64,000 nucleotides of DNA from Sphingomonas sp. MA1305 (GTDB lineage Bacteria; Pseudomonadota; Alphaproteobacteria; Sphingomonadales; Sphingomonadaceae), in assembly GCF_016107325.1 (NCBI RefSeq), contig NZ_RCVT01000001.1, positions 1,488,001 to 1,552,000 of the forward strand. The letters are read 5' to 3'. Positions 57,305-64,000 of the stretch are shown piece after piece (the first letter of the stretch is position 1; the number at the start of each line of letters is the position of its first letter). The notes beneath the pieces were generated by a model. The model was not told where the DNA came from. It did no database searches and was given only the letters and a program-made list of their open reading frames with translations. A program made the position numbers and the translations under genes.

Positions 57305-58467
57305 CGCTGGACCTGGCCGCGATCCGCGCCCGCGACGGTTTCGACGCGCTGGTCGCCGCCCTGGGCGGCGCGGCGGTGGCGCGGCTGGTCGGCGGGGTGG
57401 TGCGCGACACCTTGCTGGGCCTGACGCCGGCGGACATCGATCTTGCCACCATCGTACCACCCGATGACGTCATGGCGCGGCTGGCGGCGGCGGGCATCCG
57501 CGCGGTGCCGACCGGCATCGCCCATGGCACGGCCACCGCCGTGCTGCCGTCGGGCGCGGTCGAGGTGACGACGCTGCGCCGCGACGTCAGCACCGACGGG
57601 CGGCACGCGGTGGTCGCCTTCACCGATCAGTGGCGCGACGATGCGGCGCGACGCGACTTCACGATGAACGCGCTCTACGCCGATCCGGAGAGCGGCATCG
57701 TCTTCGACTATTTCGACGGCCTCGCCGATCTGGCGGCGCGGCGGGTGCGCTTCATCGGCGATCCGTTGCAGCGGATCGCGGAGGACCATCTGCGCATCCT
57801 GCGCTTCTTCCGCTTCCACGCGCGCTTCGGCGACGCGATCGATGCGGAAGGGCTGGCAGCCTGCGCGGCGCGCGCCAACGATCTGATGGCGCTGTCGCGC
57901 GAGCGGATCGCGGCGGAATTCCTGAAGCTGCTGATCGCGCCGGCGGCGGTCCCGGTCGTCGCGCTGATGATCGAGCGGCACATCCTGCGCGCGGTGCTGC
58001 CGGAGATCACGTCCGCCGAACCGCTGCGAGCGCTGGCGACACGCGAAGCGGCGGCGGGGATCAGCCCCGATCCGATCCGTCGCCTCGCTGCGCTGGTGCC
58101 ACCCGACGCGGCGGAGACGATCGGCGCGCGGCTGAAACTGTCCAACGCCGACCGCAAGCGGCTGATGCAGGCGACCGCCGGTCCGGGCGACGAGGGGCCG
58201 CGCGCCCTCGCCTATCGCGTCGGCGGGACAGTGGCCGTCGATCGGCTGCTGCTCGCCGGGGCGGATGTCGCCCCGCTCGACGGCTGGACGCCGCCGGCGC
58301 TGCCGATCGGTGGCGGCGCCTTGGTCGCGCGCGGACTGGCCAAGGGCCCGGACGTCGCCAGGGCGCTGCGGAGGATCGAGACGCGCTGGATCGCGGAGGG
58401 ATTTCCCGATTCCACGCGGGTCGAGGCGATCGCCGATGCCGAAGTGGCGGCGATGTCGTCGGCCTAG
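57295..58467 (+). CDS. cca: CCA tRNA nucleotidyltransferase
   Basis: A 390-residue class II nucleotidyltransferase that adds or repairs the CCA end of tRNAs. The N-terminal catalytic motif is LVGGVVRDTLLGLTPADIDLAT with the metal-binding Asp pair; RRDFTMNALYADP is the second conserved block; the helical neck and body follow (RIAEDHLRILRFFRFHARFG). At least one tRNA here (tRNA-Arg) already encodes CCA. The start lies 10 bases inside the Nudix gene, so translation is coupled. Confidence 0.9.
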   Translation: MAVTLDLAAIRARDGFDALVAALGGAAVARLVGGVVRDTLLGLTPADIDLATIVPPDDVMARLAAAGIRAVPTGIAHGTATAVLPSGAVEVTTLRRDVSTDGRHAVVAFTDQWRDDAARRDFTMNALYADPESGIVFDYFDGLADLAARRVRFIGDPLQRIAEDHLRILRFFRFHARFGDAIDAEGLAACAARANDLMALSRERIAAEFLKLLIAPAAVPVVALMIERHILRAVLPEITSAEPLRALATREAAAGISPDPIRRLAALVPPDAAETIGARLKLSNADRKRLMQATAGPGDEGPRALAYRVGGTVAVDRLLLAGADVAPLDGWTPPALPIGGGALVARGLAKGPDVARALRRIETRWIAEGFPDSTRVEAIADAEVAAMSSA

Positions 58468-58478
58468 TTGGGCTGGGC

Positions 58479-60158
58479 TCAGCGCCCGCGGGCGCGGAGC
58501 TGGCGGATCAGGGCGAGGGTCTGCGCCGCCTCGAGCGGGCGGGCGTAATGATAGCCCTGGCCATAAGTGCAGCCGAGCGCGGCCAGTGTCTGCGCCAGTT
58601 CGTTGGTCTCCACCCCCTCGGCGGTGGTCTTCATGCCGAGCGCCTGGGCGAGACTGAGGATGGCACGGACGATCGCCATCTTGTCGCGATCGGCGAGCAT
58701 GCCCGTGACGAAGCTGCGGTCCATCTTGAGGACATCGATCGGCAGCTTCTGCAGATAGGCGAGGTTCGAATAGCCGGTGCCGAAATCGTCCATCGCCAGC
58801 GTCGTGCCGAGCGCGCGCAGCGCATGCATCGCCCGGGCGGTGCGATCGGGATCGCTGACGATCGCGCTTTCGGTGAGTTCCAGTGTGAAACGCTCGCCGG
58901 ACAGGCCGTGGCGGATCAGGCTGCCCTCGACCACACCGGCGATGTCGTCGCGCTGGATCTGGATCGCCGACAGATTGACCGCGACGCGCATGCCGCAATC
59001 GCCGCCGCATTCGGTGTCGAGCCAGGCGAGCGTCCGCGCCGCCTCTTCCATCGCCCAGCGGCCGAGCGGCAGGATCAGCCCCGTCTCCTCCGCCACCGGG
59101 ATGAAGTTGCTCGGCTCCTGCTCGACGCCGTCATGGTCGCGCCAGCGGGTCAGCGCCTCGAACGAGACGATGCGGCCGCTCGACAGGTCGCAGATCGGCT
59201 GGAAGGTCAGGCGGAGCCGCGAGTCCTCGATCGCGTGGCGCAGCGCCGTCTCCATCGCAAATTGCTCGCGGGCGATGGTGAACGCCTGGGTCTGATAGGA
59301 TTCGACCTTGCTGCCGGCCTTGGCGCGCTTCACCGCGAACTGGGCGTTGCGGATCAGTTCCTCGACATCGTCGAGCGCATCGTCGCCCTGGGCGATGCCG
59401 ATCGAACATTCGACGCCGATTTCATAATCGCTGAGCCGGAACGGGGTGCTGAGCGCGCGATGGATGCGATCGGCGAGATGCCGCGCCTCGTCGCCATCGG
59501 TGTCGATCCCCATCAGCACGCCGAATTCGTCGCCGCCGATCCGGGCCAGCGCATCGCGGGCGCGAAGCGCGCCCTTGATCCGGCGTGCGACGGTGATCAG
59601 CAGTTCGTCGCCGGCAAGGCCGCCAAGGCAAGCGTTGAGTCGGCCGAACCGTTCGAGGTCGACGACCAGCACGGCATGGCGCTGGCGCTTGGCCTGCACC
59701 GCCTCGATCATGTCGCTGAAGCCTTCGCGATTGGGCAGACCGGTCAAGCTGTCGGTGGTCATCTCGCGGCGGAGCGAGCGTTCGGTGTGGATTTGCGCGG
59801 TTAGGTCGACGAAGCCGATCTGGCAGCGGTCCCGCACCGATTGCCCCGGCCGCGCCAGCGTGACGCGGTAATAGCGCGAGTCGATCACCTCGCCGATCGA
59901 CCATTCGAAATCGCTGCGCAATTCGGTCGAGCGCAGGAAGGCATCGATGCGCGGCGCCAAGGCACGCAGCATCGCCGAGCGATCGGCGACGACGCCGAGC
60001 CCGGCGAGCCGGTAGGCGCGATTGATCGCGAGGAAGTCGAAACCATCGCCGCGGCGGACGACCTGCACCGCCGGGATCGGAATCAGCTCCAGGTCCTGCG
60101 CGAGCGTCACCGGCTCGGCAGGTTCGGGCATCACGACGTCGGTCGAGGCGGTGGCCAT
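58479..60158 (-). CDS. Bifunctional-type GGDEF-EAL cyclic-di-GMP protein
   Basis: A 559-residue cytoplasmic protein. A PAS-like N-terminal domain (about 20-125) is followed by GGDEF (208-212) and EAL (EALTRW at 334-339). The GGDEF site is canonical and carries an inhibitory I-site RARD (199-202) exactly five residues upstream. The EAL domain has NLSAIQIQ, ELTESAI, MDDFGTGYSN, KMDRSF, EGVET and GQGYHYARP, all catalytic positions. It can potentially both make and degrade c-di-GMP, with the PAS domain deciding. It is convergent with cca and its upstream gap holds an orphan terminator. Confidence 0.9.
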   Translation of the reverse strand: MATASTDVVMPEPAEPVTLAQDLELIPIPAVQVVRRGDGFDFLAINRAYRLAGLGVVADRSAMLRALAPRIDAFLRSTELRSDFEWSIGEVIDSRYYRVTLARPGQSVRDRCQIGFVDLTAQIHTERSLRREMTTDSLTGLPNREGFSDMIEAVQAKRQRHAVLVVDLERFGRLNACLGGLAGDELLITVARRIKGALRARDALARIGGDEFGVLMGIDTDGDEARHLADRIHRALSTPFRLSDYEIGVECSIGIAQGDDALDDVEELIRNAQFAVKRAKAGSKVESYQTQAFTIAREQFAMETALRHAIEDSRLRLTFQPICDLSSGRIVSFEALTRWRDHDGVEQEPSNFIPVAEETGLILPLGRWAMEEAARTLAWLDTECGGDCGMRVAVNLSAIQIQRDDIAGVVEGSLIRHGLSGERFTLELTESAIVSDPDRTARAMHALRALGTTLAMDDFGTGYSNLAYLQKLPIDVLKMDRSFVTGMLADRDKMAIVRAILSLAQALGMKTTAEGVETNELAQTLAALGCTYGQGYHYARPLEAAQTLALIRQLRARGR

Positions 60159-60199
60159 GGCTTCATTCTAGAGGCCGTTCGTTAAGGGCTTCTGAAGTT

Positions 60200-60220
60200 G
60201 GTCGGCGGCCGACCTTTTTT
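60200..60220 (+). terminator. Strong rightward terminator with no visible upstream gene
   Basis: GGTCGG-CGG-CCGACC then TTTTTT is a textbook intrinsic terminator on the plus strand. No plus-strand gene ends near it: cca stops at 58467 and has a convergent neighbour, and the GGDEF-EAL gene runs leftward from 60158. It could end a transcript antisense to the GGDEF-EAL gene. Gap 60159-60357 otherwise holds the presumed promoter of that gene. Confidence 0.75.
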
Positions 60221-60357
60221 GTAACCGTTTTCACCGCTGCCAGTCTCCCGCTGCCGACCGGGCGGCGGATCGGCGCGACCTGAGGGCGAGTCTGGCGAAC
60301 GGGGCACGCCCGTCCCTGTGCGCCGCACGCCTCCTCCCTGGCGGACGAAGCGGCAGG

Positions 60358-62625
<2,268 letters not shown>

Positions 62626-62643
62626 AACGGGAACGATAAGCGG

Positions 62644-63843
62644 CTAGACGGACGCCGTCAAAGCGTCGGCGGGATCGCCCGCCACCGCCGCGGCGATCAG
62701 CGCGCGATGCTGGCGGCCGGTCTCCGCCCAATCGTAGCGCTCGGCATAGGCGCGGGTCGCGGCGCGGGCCGGCGGATCGGCGAGCAGCGCGGCGAGCGCG
62801 TCGCGGATCGCGGCGACGCTGCGCCCGGCGGCGAGGCGGCCGGCGGCGGGAGCGCGCACCACCTCCGGCGAGCCCCAGACCGGCGTCGCGACCAGCGGCG
62901 TGCCGCAGGCGAGCGATTCGAGCAGGACGTTGGCGATCCCCTCGCGGTCCGAGCAATTCACCGTGACGTCGGCGGCGCCGTAGAGCGCCGGCAGATCGGG
63001 CTGGTCGACATGGCCGAGCAGCGCGACCCGGTCTGCGACGCCGAGTTGCGCGATCAGCGCCCGCAGCGCCGCCTCGCGCGGTCCGTGGCCGACGATCGCC
63101 AGCCGCACGCCGGGCAACGCGGCGACGGCGCGGATCGCATAATCATGGCCCTTGCCGTCGACGAGATGGCCGACCGACAGCACCACCGGCCCGTCCCAGC
63201 CGTGCGTGGCGCGGACGGCGACGCGATCCGCAGGCGGGTGGAAAAGGGCGAGGTCGACGCCATGCTCGACGACGTGGAGCCGCGCCGGCGGCGCCCCGGC
63301 CTCAACCAGCGCGTCGCGCAGCGCGGCGCAGACGGTGGTGACCGCCGCGGCGCCGCGGATCGCGCGCAGCATCATCGCACGCTGGCGACGGAAGCCGGCG
63401 ATGACGCTGACGTCGGTGCCGAGCGCGGTCATCAGATAGGGCACGCCGAGCCGCCGGGCGAGCAGCGCCGCGGCGACGCCGTCCGGATAGAGATAATAGG
63501 AATCGATGACGTCGAAGGCGAAATCCTGCCGCAACCGAGCGAGATGCGGATAGAGCGCCGCCGCCATCAGCCACGGCTGCGCGGTCATGCCGATCCGCGG
63601 CAGCATCGGATAGCGGGGATGGCTGATCGCGATGCCGCGCCGCTCCGCCGCCGCCGGCACTTCGGCCAGTTCGGCATAGCGGCCGAAGCGGGCATGCCGG
63701 CTGGGGAACCACGGCAGCGGCGCGACGACGCGTACCGCATCCCCCGCCGCCGCGGCGAGATGGGCGACGCGATGTTCGATGAAGATGCCGTGCCGACGCT
63801 GCACCGCATTGGGATACAGGCTGGACAGCACCAGGATCTTCAT
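62644..63843 (-). CDS. Glycosyltransferase, GT4 family (exopolysaccharide-type)
   Basis: A 399-residue GT-B enzyme. The N-terminus MKILVLSSLYPNAVQRRHGIFIEHRV is common to mannosyl/glucosyl transferases of exopolysaccharide or teichuronic-type pathways. The donor domain has VVLSVGHLVDGKGHDYAI and CSDREGIANVLLESLACGTPLVAT (EX7E). The start at 63843 was preferred to an in-frame ATG 7 codons earlier because MKILVLSS is the first strand. It lies upstream of parC on the same strand, but functional connection is unlikely. Confidence 0.85.
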   Translation of the reverse strand: MKILVLSSLYPNAVQRRHGIFIEHRVAHLAAAAGDAVRVVAPLPWFPSRHARFGRYAELAEVPAAAERRGIAISHPRYPMLPRIGMTAQPWLMAAALYPHLARLRQDFAFDVIDSYYLYPDGVAAALLARRLGVPYLMTALGTDVSVIAGFRRQRAMMLRAIRGAAAVTTVCAALRDALVEAGAPPARLHVVEHGVDLALFHPPADRVAVRATHGWDGPVVLSVGHLVDGKGHDYAIRAVAALPGVRLAIVGHGPREAALRALIAQLGVADRVALLGHVDQPDLPALYGAADVTVNCSDREGIANVLLESLACGTPLVATPVWGSPEVVRAPAAGRLAAGRSVAAIRDALAALLADPPARAATRAYAERYDWAETGRQHRALIAAAVAGDPADALTASV

Positions 63844-63919
63844 GTCGTGTGCCAGGCTCCCCACGGGCGATCGCGTCCAACCAGGTCCGGCCGCTTAGGC
63901 CGTATGTCTGTCGGTCCGG

Positions 63920-64000
63920 TTAATGCGCGCCGGGCGGGCCGCGCGAAGGGTCGGCAGCGGTGCCGTGCGGCTGGGCCAAGGGCAGGGTCTGCGCCGTCGC
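63920..64000 (-). CDS. 3' end of a gene continuing past the window (C-terminus only)
   Basis: On the minus strand an open frame enters from the right edge and ends at TAA 63920-63922, giving the last 26 residues (ending AQTLPLAQPHGTAADPSRGP and GAH). Codon third positions are nearly all G or C, as in the neighbouring genes, which supports coding. The sequence is too short and low-complexity to assign. It would be 77 bases upstream of the glycosyltransferase start on the same strand. Confidence 0.4.
   Translation of the reverse strand, partial: ATAQTLPLAQPHGTAADPSRGPPGAH

Overview
The window looks like chromosomal DNA of a sphingomonad (Alphaproteobacteria, Sphingomonas or a close relative). 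Codon third positions are strongly GC-rich. The gene content fits that group: a tonB-exbB-exbD-exbD operon, TamA/TamB, DUF1178, DUF2849 and UPF0262 proteins, a cobA-DUF2849-cysI-DUF934-cysH sulfate assimilation operon, and short REP-like palindromes. This is an inference from gene content; no rRNA is present to confirm it. Genes are dense, and many neighbours are joined by ATGA, TGATG or ATGGCTGA stop/start overlaps.

Layout. 1-5 kb: a UVR-motif protein, the metNIQ methionine transporter, a beta-hydroxyacid dehydrogenase-like enzyme and a secreted S1 protease. 5-6.9 kb: a small accessory islet beside tRNA-Arg(CCU), holding an apparently frameshifted polymorphic-toxin nuclease gene and an intact YezG-like immunity gene. 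6.9-10 kb: a housekeeping run (DUF1178, nitrilase-family amidase, glutaredoxin, ComF) and a divergent methyltransferase. 10-14.3 kb: a signalling block (receiver-only regulator, TPR hybrid histidine kinase, EAL phosphodiesterase). 14.3-14.5 kb: an unusually complete micro-gene encoding a 17-residue peptide. 14.5-20.6 kb: a tripartite EmrAB-OMF efflux operon and a flavin monooxygenase. 20.6-28.6 kb: tamB/tamA, a prepilin peptidase and small companions. 28.7-39.6 kb: metabolic genes (thiolase, 2-hydroxyacid dehydrogenase, nitronate monooxygenase, SelO) with envelope genes (SH3 protein, lipoprotein, ion channel, DUF418, glycosyltransferase). 39.8-45.4 kb: astD and the sulfate/siroheme operon. 45.4-50.7 kb: an envelope coiled-coil protein, dnaB, UPF0262, a GH25-fold protein, cytidine deaminase, a beta-repeat protein and dCTP deaminase. 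50.8-54 kb: a TPR protein and the tonB operon. 54-58.5 kb: folB, GNAT, DUF1285, Nudix CoA pyrophosphatase and the CCA-adding enzyme. 58.5-64 kb: a GGDEF-EAL protein, parC, a glycosyltransferase and the 3' end of a further gene.

How the genes connect. CobA makes the siroheme precursor needed by CysI, and CysH supplies sulfite, so the 41-45 kb operon is one pathway. cdd and dcd both feed pyrimidine deoxynucleotide salvage. Two proteins with intact EAL sites and one canonical GGDEF site point to active cyclic-di-GMP control. The most unusual items are the toxin/immunity remnant, the 17-residue peptide gene, the oppositely charged cytoplasmic tails of EmrA and EmrB, a GH25 protein without its usual catalytic glutamate, and a strong rightward terminator at 60.2 kb that serves no visible gene. 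Everything here rests on reading the sequence; no database search was run.
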